DNA of 14,525 nt. It comes from Lachnospiraceae bacterium. Lineage in GTDB: Bacteria > Bacillota > Clostridia > Lachnospirales > Lachnospiraceae. Of this stretch, positions 1 through 7,400 are shown one piece after another. The stretch is from assembly GCA_009774615.1 (NCBI GenBank), contig VSOC01000093.1:1-14525 (forward strand), written 5' to 3'. The first letter of the stretch is position 1. Each line of letters begins with the position of its first letter. The translations under genes were made by a program, and so were the position numbers. A model generated the notes under the pieces. The model was not told where the DNA came from. It did not search any database and saw only the letters and a list, made by a program, of their open reading frames with translations.

Positions 1-11
1 GTTTATGACCG

Positions 12-530
12 TTAAGCGATAATTTTTCCTGTTTCAAACGAGTAAAACATTGCTTCTAAGCACTGCTTATCTACATTTCTGTATTTTAAATGATAATTAA
101 TATGTTTAAGATATTTTAAAAATTTTTCTTCCTGAACGGCAGATAACGGTTCGGTTTCTTCCGGAATTAATAACTCATGGGCAATAAAAATCGTTAAAAA
201 GCCTTCATTGGCAAAAACCAGTCTTGCATCTGATATTTCTTTTTTTATCTGTAATGGTTTTCTGCGCAAAATCCAAAATACCTCATAAGCTACAATCTTT
301 GTAATATTGATATTTTCAATTTTATGGAATTTTTTTAAACGGTAGATATCCGTAAAATAATCCATAAGTACCTGGTGCAGGATATCTTCATTGATCATAA
401 GGCAGTCCTGCTGATTGCGCTCATTGATATATTCCTGCATTTTATCATAAAGATATTTAAAACGTTCGGTTATGGTTTCTTCCGTAAAATAGGCAATGAT
501 TTCATTATAATTCAACAGTTCTTCCTGCAT
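12..530 (-). CDS. Hypothetical protein, third gene of the RelA/SpoT operon (172 aa)
   Basis: I do not recognise this 172-residue protein. It has no signal peptide and no obvious membrane segment. It looks mostly alpha-helical and charged, with long Lys/Glu/Tyr-rich stretches, so it is probably cytosolic. The start is well supported: reading the minus strand, a GGAGGA ribosome binding site lies five bases before the ATG. That site lies inside the last codons of the upstream 83-aa gene, and the two genes overlap by 26 bases in different frames, which suggests coupled translation. It is the last visible gene of a three-gene transcript headed by a RelA/SpoT-type synthetase. By position it could be a partner, inhibitor or effector of that enzyme, but nothing in its own sequence shows this. 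The next gene or terminator lies beyond the window edge. Coding status is likely; function is unknown. Confidence 0.75.
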   Translation of the reverse strand: MQEELLNYNEIIAYFTEETITERFKYLYDKMQEYINERNQQDCLMINEDILHQVLMDYFTDIYRLKKFHKIENINITKIVAYEVFWILRRKPLQIKKEISDARLVFANEGFLTIFIAHELLIPEETEPLSAVQEEKFLKYLKHINYHLKYRNVDKQCLEAMFYSFETGKIIA

Positions 531-756
531 CGGCTTCCTCCAGCATTGTTAATACTTTTTTTCCGTTTGAAGATTTTAAAAACTGGCAAAAAGAGATATA
601 ATTATTTTCTTCCAAATCCCCGGTGAAGCGGCCGTAATTGTTAGGAAGAACTTCCATGACCAGTGCACCGTCATGTACTTTTTCTAAAAGATGCTGGGCA
701 CCCTCCACGGCCTTTACTGAATTTACAATCCGATTCTTTCCCCAAAAGTTTTTCAT
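505..756 (-). CDS. Small hypothetical protein, second gene of the RelA/SpoT operon (83 aa)
   Basis: This is a short 83-residue cytosolic-looking protein of no family I recognise. It contains an NNYGRF segment in the middle and a polar C-terminus. A near-perfect AGGAGG site lies about six bases before the ATG, so it is translated despite its size. It starts 15 bases after the stop of the RelA/SpoT-type gene, and its last 26 bases overlap the start of the 172-aa gene. The tight packing implies one transcript and a shared role. A small protein directly beside an alarmone synthetase is the position expected of an antitoxin in toxic small alarmone synthetase modules. In many such modules the antitoxin comes first, whereas here the enzyme comes first, which weakens the analogy. 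Confidence 0.7.
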   Translation of the reverse strand: MKNFWGKNRIVNSVKAVEGAQHLLEKVHDGALVMEVLPNNYGRFTGDLEENNYISFCQFLKSSNGKKVLTMLEEADAGRTVEL

Positions 757-771
757 CTTGCCCTCCTTAAA

Positions 772-1698
772 TTAAAATAATCGCTTCATTTTACCTTTAA
801 GATTTAATTCCGGTTCATCCTTTTCTTTATTCAAATGGTCAGGAACGGTATTTGTATTATTATTTGCAGGATGCTGTTCAAAGTCAATTTCTTCATAAAA
901 AGAAATCAGTCGATCTGCGGCAATGGCCAGGCTGCTTAAAACACTTGCATATTCCTGTTTGCGTTTATTATTCTGATCAAAAGGGTACTTAATTCGATGG
1001 TCAAATTCCAGCCATCCTTCCTCAAAAAGCGTGCGCATCTGCAATTCAAAATATACGGTTCCATAGCGTATAATATAATGAATAGAACGATAATGCGACT
1101 TGGAAGTGTCAATTTTTAAACTCTCATCCACATAAACCGATCGGTCTTCTTCTGTGGTAATGTACACAACCGGGCGCTCTGCATGGTAGCTGTTTTCCAG
1201 TTCTTTCCTGCTCGTGGTCGCCTCCTGGTAATAACGGTCATAGTTTTTAATAATATCCGTCGGCAGGATACTGTAGCGTTCCGGAATATTCGGAAAAACC
1301 TGCAGCAGGCTGTGATGAACTTCTTTCCAGTCACGTTTATCCAAAATAATAATTCTTACACCAATCAAGTCGGTTATAATTTTATAGTAATTATCGGCAT
1401 CAATTAACATGTACTTGTCAGGGCGATTATTCGCATTTCGGATAATTTTTTCAATCAGATGATCCGGCTCCTTAATTCGGCAGCGGATAGAATGAACCTT
1501 TCCTTTTAATTCGTCATTTAATACAGCAAGGATATTTGTCCGAATTTTTTCCAGGCTTGGAATCGTTGACTGGTAATGGTTGTAAATTTCTTCCAATGTA
1601 GAGAATTCCAGAGGACAATTGTCAATGCTTTTCTGTCGGATATTCAAATTTTTCTGAATTCGTTTTAAATCAAATTCCTTTTTTGCTTCAAATGCCAT
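772..1698 (-). CDS. RelA/SpoT-domain nucleotidyltransferase (putative alarmone synthetase)
   Basis: A 308-residue protein with a single RelA/SpoT synthetase domain (about residues 65-240) and no HD hydrolase, TGS or ACT domain. Visible motifs are an RIK-type ATP-binding segment at 72-84, D110 with the following GVR at 113-115, the YRSIH element at 203-207 whose Tyr normally stacks on the acceptor base, and ELQMRT at 218-223 followed by W229 and H234. The catalytic pattern therefore looks intact. Known relatives move pyrophosphate from ATP to GTP/GDP; some toxic members modify ATP or tRNA instead. The N-terminal 60 residues and the polar tail after 275 are additional to the core. At 308 aa it is longer than RelP/RelQ (about 210 aa) and far shorter than Rel. 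The ATG follows an AGAGGAAG site, and a strong promoter lies just upstream. It heads an operon with two small unknown genes. Product and toxicity cannot be read from sequence. Confidence 0.88.
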   Translation of the reverse strand: MAFEAKKEFDLKRIQKNLNIRQKSIDNCPLEFSTLEEIYNHYQSTIPSLEKIRTNILAVLNDELKGKVHSIRCRIKEPDHLIEKIIRNANNRPDKYMLIDADNYYKIITDLIGVRIIILDKRDWKEVHHSLLQVFPNIPERYSILPTDIIKNYDRYYQEATTSRKELENSYHAERPVVYITTEEDRSVYVDESLKIDTSKSHYRSIHYIIRYGTVYFELQMRTLFEEGWLEFDHRIKYPFDQNNKRKQEYASVLSSLAIAADRLISFYEEIDFEQHPANNNTNTVPDHLNKEKDEPELNLKGKMKRLF

Positions 1699-1725
1699 GT
1701 GCTCTCTTCCTCTGTATTAAAGTGT

Positions 1726-1742
1726 ATACGAGTATCATACGA
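1726..1742. promoter_or_regulatory. Paired direct repeat overlapping the -10 and start site
   Basis: ATACGA occurs at 1726-1731 and again at 1737-1742, 11 bases apart or about one helical turn. The copies straddle the -10 box and probable start site of the RelA/SpoT operon. A 9-bp palindrome, GTATCATAC (1732-1740), lies between them. The placement suits an operator for autoregulation, but the repeats are short and may be chance. Confidence 0.35.
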
Positions 1743-1762
1743 TGGAATTGGTGGTTTGGCAA
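1734..1762 (-). promoter_or_regulatory. Sigma-A-type promoter of the RelA/SpoT operon
   Basis: Read on the minus strand, TTGCCA (1762-1757) and TATGAT (1739-1734) are separated by exactly 17 bases. Transcription would begin near 1727, leaving a leader of roughly 28 bases before the ATG at 1698. The elements are close to consensus. No transcript data are available here. Confidence 0.75.
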
Positions 1763-1939
1763 GTGGTTTTTGTTTTATTTGCAAAGGGAAAGGCGTTTTT
1801 AACCGGCAGATTTTATGCCAGCGACGAAAGCCTCAACCGTACATTAAAATTTATCCGGCTTTTATATTAATTTTTGTGAACACTTGTTAAATATTTTTTT
1901 AAATCTTTTATTGAACAACAAATAGCAGGAGTGGCTATC

Positions 1940-1968
1940 TTGCAATCCCATGTGTTGTATGTTATAAT
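1940..1968 (+). promoter_or_regulatory. Extended -10 promoter of the polysaccharide operon
   Basis: TTGCAA (1940-1945) and a perfect TATAAT (1963-1968) are 17 bases apart. A TG dinucleotide at 1960-1961 makes this an extended -10 promoter. The expected start near 1975 leaves a leader of about 118 bases before the first glycosyltransferase gene. It is the only strong plus-strand promoter I see before the six tightly spaced polysaccharide genes. Confidence 0.78.
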
Positions 1969-2092
1969 TCTGCTGATTAAGACATTTTTTTGGATATTTA
2001 ATTTCTGCTCTGTGCTTTTAATTGTCGCTCATAAGATAGCGTAAAAGAACCCATTAGTTTTTTGGACATTTTCACCCATAGGAGGCATTGCG

Positions 2093-3877
2093 ATGACACT
2101 GGAAGTTTTATTATCGGCTATGCATTTGGAAGATTACCATTATATTGAATCATTGAATATCACTGGAAACTGTGTGGTAGTGAATCAATGTGACCGAAAT
2201 TCCCGACAAGTGGTGGAAGAAAAGGCCCGGCAGATTACCTATATTGAAACAATCGAACGAGGTTTAAGCAAAAGCCGCAATATGGCCATTGAAAATGCAA
2301 AAGCGGATATTTGCATATTTTGTGATAACGATGTAGAGTATCAGGAAGATTATGAACAACTTATTCTAAATGAACACAAACATCACCCGGAATTTGATAT
2401 TATTGTTTTTCATGTAGAATCATCGATTCACCCTGTTCCTTGCTATTCATCTCCAAGAAGAATTCATTTTCTTACCAGCGGGAGGCTTCACTCGGTGGAA
2501 ATCACATTTAAGAGGGACAGGCTGCAAGGGATAAGGTTAAATGAACGAATCGGCGCAGGCACAAAATATCGAATGGGCGAAGAAAATGCATTTCTTTATG
2601 AATGTTTGCGCCAGGGGCTGAAAATTTATTATGTTCCGAAAAAAATTGCCCGGCTGCGTGATGAACCCTCGACCTGGAATCATGGATTTGATCAGAAATT
2701 TTTTATTTCCCGTGGAGCCAGCTTCGATGCAATGAGTTCCCGGATATCTCTTTTGCTGGTTGTACAGTATGCACTGCGCAAATATCATTTGTACAAAAAT
2801 CAAGTGACTTTTTTTCAAGCTTTACAGTATATGCTGGCAGGCAGAAATTCTTATCGAAAGGAGGAAATCGATGCAAAAATAATACTGTTTATCGTCGGTG
2901 ACTACTGGTCAGGTACTGGCCCTGCAAATGTTACGAAAAGTTTAATTCAGGGAGAAACACACCCGTTTCTTTATCAAAAAACAAGGAATAAATTTCTGCG
3001 TATTTTGGAAATTATTGTAAAAACAGTCCGTGCGGATGCTGTAGTCTATTCTGCATTTTCTGCGCAGAATTTGTGGGGATTTGCTATAGCAAAATTCTTT
3101 CATCGGCCATCGTTTTATCTTATGCATGGAAATATACGCTATGAGGATTTATTAAATCAGGAAACAAATCCGGTGATGATCAGACAGGAAGCGGCAATGC
3201 TGAAATCTGCAGATTATATCCTTGCCGTGTCACTGCCCTTTGAACGATGGTTAAAACAGCATTATCCGAAATACAGTCATAAAATATATACATTGACAAA
3301 TGGAATTGACTGGAATAAATTGAAAAATTCCAGGCGGAAGAAAAAGAAAGTTCCAGGTCAGATTTTGTCCGTTGGCGGCGGGATGCCCAGAAAAAATATT
3401 CTTTCTTTATGTAAAGCCATAGAACAGATTTATCAAGAAGAACCAGATTGTCCGCTAAAACTGATTGTTCTGGGTGCAGAGGGAAAAGACAGTGCTGCTC
3501 TGCGAAAATATCCGTTTGTAGAAGACAGGGGACTGGTTTCTCACAAGGAAACACTGGCCTGTATGGCAGAGTCAACATTGTATATTCAAAACAGTTCTTT
3601 TGAAACGTTTGGTCTTGCTCCTGTCGAGGCTTTGCTTCAGGGCTGCAGTTTATTGGTTTCCTCGAATGTAGGAGCAGCTTCTGTGATGACAACCATTCAG
3701 GAAAATGATATGATTGAAAATCCTAAAAATCTGGAAGAATTAATGTCAAAAATTCGTTTTGCTTTAAAGAATCCAAATGCAGAACGTCTTTTACAGGGAA
3801 TTGACCGGGAATTGACTTCGGTAGAATATCGTCAAAAAGAATTACTTGCATTGGTTAAACGATTAGAGATGAAATAA
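2093..3877 (+). CDS. Bifunctional glycosyltransferase: GT2-type N-terminus fused to GT4-type C-terminus
   Basis: A 594-residue cytosolic protein with two glycosyltransferase modules. Residues 1 to about 250 form a GT-A/GT2-like domain with the SRNMA helix and the metal-binding DND at 78-80. From about residue 262 a GT-B/GT4-like domain begins: a Gly-rich N-terminal loop (GTGP, 274-277), NGID at 403-406, VGGGMPRKN at 427-435 and the donor-binding EX7E pair E504/E512. It probably adds two sugars of the repeat unit on the cytosolic face; donors and linkages cannot be predicted. The ATG has AGGAGG seven bases upstream and the gene is first in the operon. At the fusion point (codon 260) lies a complete but out-of-frame ribosome binding site plus ATG, as if the second half was once a separate gene. 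The product would then be a recent fusion, or two proteins if a base is missing from the sequence. Confidence 0.88.
   Translation: MTLEVLLSAMHLEDYHYIESLNITGNCVVVNQCDRNSRQVVEEKARQITYIETIERGLSKSRNMAIENAKADICIFCDNDVEYQEDYEQLILNEHKHHPEFDIIVFHVESSIHPVPCYSSPRRIHFLTSGRLHSVEITFKRDRLQGIRLNERIGAGTKYRMGEENAFLYECLRQGLKIYYVPKKIARLRDEPSTWNHGFDQKFFISRGASFDAMSSRISLLLVVQYALRKYHLYKNQVTFFQALQYMLAGRNSYRKEEIDAKIILFIVGDYWSGTGPANVTKSLIQGETHPFLYQKTRNKFLRILEIIVKTVRADAVVYSAFSAQNLWGFAIAKFFHRPSFYLMHGNIRYEDLLNQETNPVMIRQEAAMLKSADYILAVSLPFERWLKQHYPKYSHKIYTLTNGIDWNKLKNSRRKKKKVPGQILSVGGGMPRKNILSLCKAIEQIYQEEPDCPLKLIVLGAEGKDSAALRKYPFVEDRGLVSHKETLACMAESTLYIQNSSFETFGLAPVEALLQGCSLLVSSNVGAASVMTTIQENDMIENPKNLEELMSKIRFALKNPNAERLLQGIDRELTSVEYRQKELLALVKRLEMK
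2857..2873 (+). promoter_or_regulatory. Relic internal ribosome binding site and start codon at the GT2/GT4 junction
   Basis: AAAGGAGG (2857-2864) is followed after six bases by ATG (2871-2873), ideal spacing for initiation. That ATG is out of frame with the long gene and reaches TAA after three codons. If the A5 run at 2875-2879 were A6, the same ATG would open the whole GT4 domain as MQKIILFIVG. The upstream GT2 frame would then stop at a TGA about 30 bases downstream. This is the signature of two formerly overlapping genes. Confidence 0.65.
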
Positions 3878-3916
3878 ACATTTATTATAAATATGAAAAA
3901 AATTAAGGGAGATTAT

Positions 3917-5077
3917 ATGATGAATCGAAAAAAAATCCATTGGCTGATAGATTGGGGAGTAATTCTTATCTTCCTTCTTCTGATTTGGTGTTCCTGGATT
4001 GATCATGACCTGTGGGGAAAAATAACCTATATTGCACCCGTTATCGTATTTCTTGCATTGGGGATTTTATTTTTAAATCATGTTTCATTGATACAGTGTT
4101 TTAAGTCCCGGGATAAAGAGTTTTTCCTGATGTGCGGAGGTATCCTGTTGGGCGGGGTAAATATGATACTTGTAAAATCCGGAATAGGTGCAATCTTTAC
4201 CCTGGCGGATCTTCTTTTGATTCTTTATCTGGCAAATAAAGTTCAACTTGATTTTATTCAGTTGGGAGCTGTTGCGCTTTCCTGTTTGGCCATATGGTTT
4301 TTCTGGCAGTTTATAGATCATTCAACTTATGATGCAGGAGATGTTGTATTTAACACGAATGGATTATCCATGGTTATTTTCTCCTGTTTTTGTGTTCTTG
4401 TGTGTTATATGATTTATCTGGTTATTTCCTTTTTTTCGATACCGCAATGGATGTGTTATCTTCTTGTGCTGCCATTTGTTTATTTTTTAACAGTACGTGT
4501 TTTTTCTTTTAATGCCCGAGGGATTTTGGCGGCTATTTTTACCTGGGCAGTTACGTATTATATTTTGCCGAAAAAGAAATTTACGATAGTATTGGTTCTT
4601 GGCGTTAGTTTATTGCTTCCAGCAGCCTATGTATATTTATGGAAATCCGGAGCGACCGATGGTGTAATGATTCTGGGAAAAAGACTGGCCAGCGGAAGAG
4701 ATAGAATCTGGGATCAGTTTTTTAACGTATTTATTCAGCATCCAATTACCGGGATTGGTTCTGATTTTGAACATATGATTCCTGATGTTTATATCAAAGA
4801 AATCCATCATGCACTTTTAGATTTATTGTTTGTTCATGGAGTACCTGTTTTTTGTGTAGTACTTTATTTTTTATATCAGCGGACAAAAGATATCATCACT
4901 GCTCATTCTGGTCATATAACAGCCGTTTGTCTTGCTGCCATTTATGGTATGCTTGCTGCGGGAACATTTGAAAATTATTATATTGTAACACCTTATAATA
5001 TCCTTCTGTTTATGGTTTTTCTGATTTCCCATGCTTTTGTTCAGCAGAAAGCTGCTGCTTCCTCAGCCGACCTGTAA
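3917..5077 (+). CDS. Wzy-like polysaccharide polymerase / O-antigen ligase-family membrane protein
   Basis: A 386-residue, strongly hydrophobic protein with about ten predicted membrane spans. A region near residues 256-282 matches the O-antigen ligase/polymerase (Wzy_C) pattern: GRDRIW at 260-265 and HPITGIG at 275-281. An Arg-containing FNARG segment precedes it in the large-loop area. In a Wzx/Wzy pathway such a protein joins flipped lipid-linked repeat units on the outer face of the membrane. A ligase role cannot be excluded, but the setting beside a flippase and an initiating transferase favours polymerase. An in-frame ATG at 3893 has no ribosome binding site. AAGGGAG at 3905-3911 points to the ATG at 3917, or the adjacent one at 3920, so I use 3917. 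The gene lies 39 bases after the double glycosyltransferase. Confidence 0.82.
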   Translation: MMNRKKIHWLIDWGVILIFLLLIWCSWIDHDLWGKITYIAPVIVFLALGILFLNHVSLIQCFKSRDKEFFLMCGGILLGGVNMILVKSGIGAIFTLADLLLILYLANKVQLDFIQLGAVALSCLAIWFFWQFIDHSTYDAGDVVFNTNGLSMVIFSCFCVLVCYMIYLVISFFSIPQWMCYLLVLPFVYFLTVRVFSFNARGILAAIFTWAVTYYILPKKKFTIVLVLGVSLLLPAAYVYLWKSGATDGVMILGKRLASGRDRIWDQFFNVFIQHPITGIGSDFEHMIPDVYIKEIHHALLDLLFVHGVPVFCVVLYFLYQRTKDIITAHSGHITAVCLAAIYGMLAAGTFENYYIVTPYNILLFMVFLISHAFVQQKAAASSADL

Positions 5078-5102
5078 TATGCGGTTAAAGAAAGGATTGA
5101 TT

Positions 5103-5963
5103 ATGCTTACTATTTTTACACCTACGTATAACCGGGGATACATTCTCCCTAAAGCTTATCAGGCATTATGTAACCAGACCTGTCAGGATTTTCTCTGGTT
5201 AATTGTTGATGATGGTTCTACGGATGAAACAGAAAAAATTGTGCAGTCATGGATAGAAGAAGATAAAATTTCTATTTCTTATTATCGGCAGCCGAATGGC
5301 GGAAAAATGAGAGCACATAACCGTGCAGTTCAGCTATGTACGACAGAGCTTTTTGTTTGCATAGATTCCGATGATTACCTTGTGGAAGATGCTGTAGAAT
5401 CTATTTTAAATTTGTGGAATTCGATAAAAGAAAAGGATGGTCTGGCAGGTATTGTTGCTTATCGAGGAAAAGATCCACAGCATACGATGTTTGGCGAGTC
5501 TTTCCCTGAAGTTAAGACGGCTGCATTACAGGAATTATATCAAAAGGGTTTTTTTGGTGAAACTACATTAATCTATCGAAGGGATGTTTTATCCCGTTAT
5601 CCATTTCCGGATTTTGAAGGGGAGAAATTTATTCCTGAGGCCGTTGCCTATGACCGGATTGATCGGCTTTATCCATTATATATTTTACCAAAAATATTAA
5701 CTATTTGTGGTTATCATGACGACGGAATTACCCGATCTATAGATAGACAAAGATGGAATAATCCAAAAGGCTGGCTGCTCTACTATCAGCAGAGAATCGA
5801 ATATGAACCGGTATCTGTCCTTCGCTATAAGTACATTGCCCATGCCATTTGTTTCTGCCGGCGATTAAAAATTAATCCCTTTAAGAATATTCCAGCAAAT
5901 AAAACAGAAATTCTTGCAGGTTTTCCGGGGGCATGGGTGCTTCGATTAAAGAGAAAACTATAA
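5103..5963 (+). CDS. GT2-family glycosyltransferase
   Basis: A 286-residue cytosolic GT-A fold glycosyltransferase of family 2. The order is standard: TPTYNR at 6-11 in the first nucleotide-binding strand, VDDGSTD at 35-41, an NGGKMRAHNRA segment at 65-75, and the metal-binding DSDD at 88-91. The C-terminal half (about 120-286) would hold the acceptor site and is basic at its end. It should add one sugar to the growing lipid-linked repeat unit; donor and acceptor cannot be read from the sequence. I place the start at the ATG at 5103, which has AAAGGA six bases upstream and begins exactly at the first beta strand. Longer in-frame starts overlap the polymerase gene and lack this signal. It begins 25 bases after the polymerase stop. 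Confidence 0.88.
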   Translation: MLTIFTPTYNRGYILPKAYQALCNQTCQDFLWLIVDDGSTDETEKIVQSWIEEDKISISYYRQPNGGKMRAHNRAVQLCTTELFVCIDSDDYLVEDAVESILNLWNSIKEKDGLAGIVAYRGKDPQHTMFGESFPEVKTAALQELYQKGFFGETTLIYRRDVLSRYPFPDFEGEKFIPEAVAYDRIDRLYPLYILPKILTICGYHDDGITRSIDRQRWNNPKGWLLYYQQRIEYEPVSVLRYKYIAHAICFCRRLKINPFKNIPANKTEILAGFPGAWVLRLKRKL

Positions 5964-6011
5964 TCATAAGGAAAGTTGACTACCAGGAAGGAAGGTATCT
6001 ATACAAATTTC

Positions 6012-7400
6012 ATGAATGAATTAAAACGTCTGGTCAAAACAACAGGGATCTATTTTTTGGGAACTGTAGGTACAAAGTTAATTTCTTTTTTGCTGCTTCC
6101 ACTGTATACAGCCTATCTTCTTCCGAGCCAATATGGGCAGTATGATGTTAATATTACCTATTCAACTTTATTTTCTTCTATCTGTTTTCTGGATATCTGG
6201 GGCGGAATTATGAAGTTTATGTTTGAAAAGAAGGAAAAAGAGCAGCAGATGGGTATAGTCTATAATGGAATCGTTATCTTCTCGGTTTCTTCTGTAGTCT
6301 ATCTTATTTTAATTAGCAGTTTTGAACTATTTATGGGCATTGAATATCCACTGGGTGTTACGGCTTATGGATTCTTTTTATGCCTGCAGAATCTTTATGG
6401 TTATTTGGCCAGAGCAAATGGACAAAATATTCGTTTTGCGGTTACAGGAATGATTTCAACGGCGTGTAATGCAGGACTGAATATTTTGCTGCTTGTTGTT
6501 TTTCAATGGGATTACCGAGCACTTTATGTTTCCTATGCGGCAGGTGTATTTATTCAGTGCATGATTCTGGAGAGTAAACTTCGGATTATTCAGCAATTTC
6601 GCAAAGACTATATTCATCGTGAAGTTATCGACAGCCTGCTACGTTTTTCGCTTCCATTATGTATTAATTCTCTCTGTTATTGGCTGCTGACGGGTTATAA
6701 TCGGATTATCATTGAAAAGGAAATGAGTACCACAATGAACGGCTATTATGCCGTTGCTTCAAAATTTGGAGGTATACTTATCCTGGCTTCTTCCTGTTTT
6801 TCTATGGCCTGGCAGGAACTGGCTTACCGGAAATATGGAAAGGATAAAGATACCGGAGAATTTTATACCGCGGCAACAACTATTTATATTCAGGTTCTTT
6901 TTTGCGGCTATTTTCTTCTGCTTCCGGTGATTTATTTCCTGTTTCCCTACCTGGTTGACGAGGGCTATGTGCAGGCAAAATCTATGATTCCCCTGAGTAT
7001 GCTGGCAACTTTAGCGGGAATTTTATATACATTTTTAGGAAATATTATTAGTACCTATAAGAAAAATAATCTTGTCTTTATCTCAACTTTAGCAGCATGT
7101 TTGTCGAATATGGCCGTTCTTCATGCATTGATTGGAAAACTTGGTGTTGAAGCGGCAAATATTGCTTTATTAATCGGTTATCTTGTCAGTGATGCCATTA
7201 GGATAAAAATTATTGGTCGGGAAATTACTTATCGGATAAACTGGAAAATGTTTACTTATCTGCTTTCCTTTACCGGAATTGTCCTTTTGGGTTACTGGAA
7301 GGGACAAAGGGAAGACAATATAATTTTAGGTTTGCTCAGTTTCATCGTAATGGTTTGGATTTTAGCAGGGAATTTAACAAAGAAAGAGGCGATTCATTGA
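6012..7400 (+). CDS. Wzx-like polysaccharide flippase (MOP superfamily)
   Basis: A 462-residue membrane protein with about 12-14 hydrophobic spans. It opens with a short cationic segment and a GIYFLGTVGTK-type first helix, typical of polysaccharide export flippases. Such proteins turn undecaprenyl-diphosphate-linked repeat units from the inner to the outer face of the membrane, where the upstream Wzy-like polymerase can use them. The start is uncertain. ATG at 6012 gives the usual N-terminus, but the best ribosome binding site (AAGGAAGG, 5988-5995) is 16 bases away. A TTG at 5976 would extend it by 12 residues and has AAGGA only three bases upstream. The stop overlaps the start of the next gene. 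Family assignment is good; the substrate is unknown. Confidence 0.83.
   Translation: MNELKRLVKTTGIYFLGTVGTKLISFLLLPLYTAYLLPSQYGQYDVNITYSTLFSSICFLDIWGGIMKFMFEKKEKEQQMGIVYNGIVIFSVSSVVYLILISSFELFMGIEYPLGVTAYGFFLCLQNLYGYLARANGQNIRFAVTGMISTACNAGLNILLLVVFQWDYRALYVSYAAGVFIQCMILESKLRIIQQFRKDYIHREVIDSLLRFSLPLCINSLCYWLLTGYNRIIIEKEMSTTMNGYYAVASKFGGILILASSCFSMAWQELAYRKYGKDKDTGEFYTAATTIYIQVLFCGYFLLLPVIYFLFPYLVDEGYVQAKSMIPLSMLATLAGILYTFLGNIISTYKKNNLVFISTLAACLSNMAVLHALIGKLGVEAANIALLIGYLVSDAIRIKIIGREITYRINWKMFTYLLSFTGIVLLGYWKGQREDNIILGLLSFIVMVWILAGNLTKKEAIH

Larger units (their letters stand above)
1699..2092. other. Divergent intergenic region between the two operons
   Basis: This AT-rich 394-base gap carries two outward promoters, one for the minus-strand RelA/SpoT operon near 1734-1762 and one for the plus-strand polysaccharide operon near 1940-1968. 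The stretch 1763-1939 holds no gene I can support: a 63-codon frame starting at 1699 has no ribosome binding site and runs across the opposing promoter. The plus-strand leader from about 1975 to 2092 is about 118 bases. It contains T-rich runs and a weak CGCT/AGCG pairing, with no riboswitch or terminator that I can defend. Confidence 0.7.

Noticed and set aside
1805..1838. A GGCA/TGCC hairpin followed by GCGACGAAAGCC, faintly like part of a cyclic-di-GMP-I riboswitch
   Set aside because: The conserved receptor segments do not fit, there is no second arm, and it lies upstream of the mapped plus-strand promoter, so it would not be in that leader.
1699..1890. A 63-codon plus-strand open frame opposite the RelA/SpoT promoter
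   Set aside because: It has no ribosome binding site, its composition is unlike its neighbours, and it runs across a clear minus-strand promoter.
1985..2072. Two copies of a TTTTTTGGAYATTT-like sequence in the polysaccharide leader
   Set aside because: They are mostly T runs in AT-rich DNA. The shared informative bases are too few to call a repeat element.
3180..3692. A 170-codon minus-strand open frame inside the GT4 domain
   Set aside because: It is antisense to a well-conserved glycosyltransferase domain and has no initiation signal or recognisable product.
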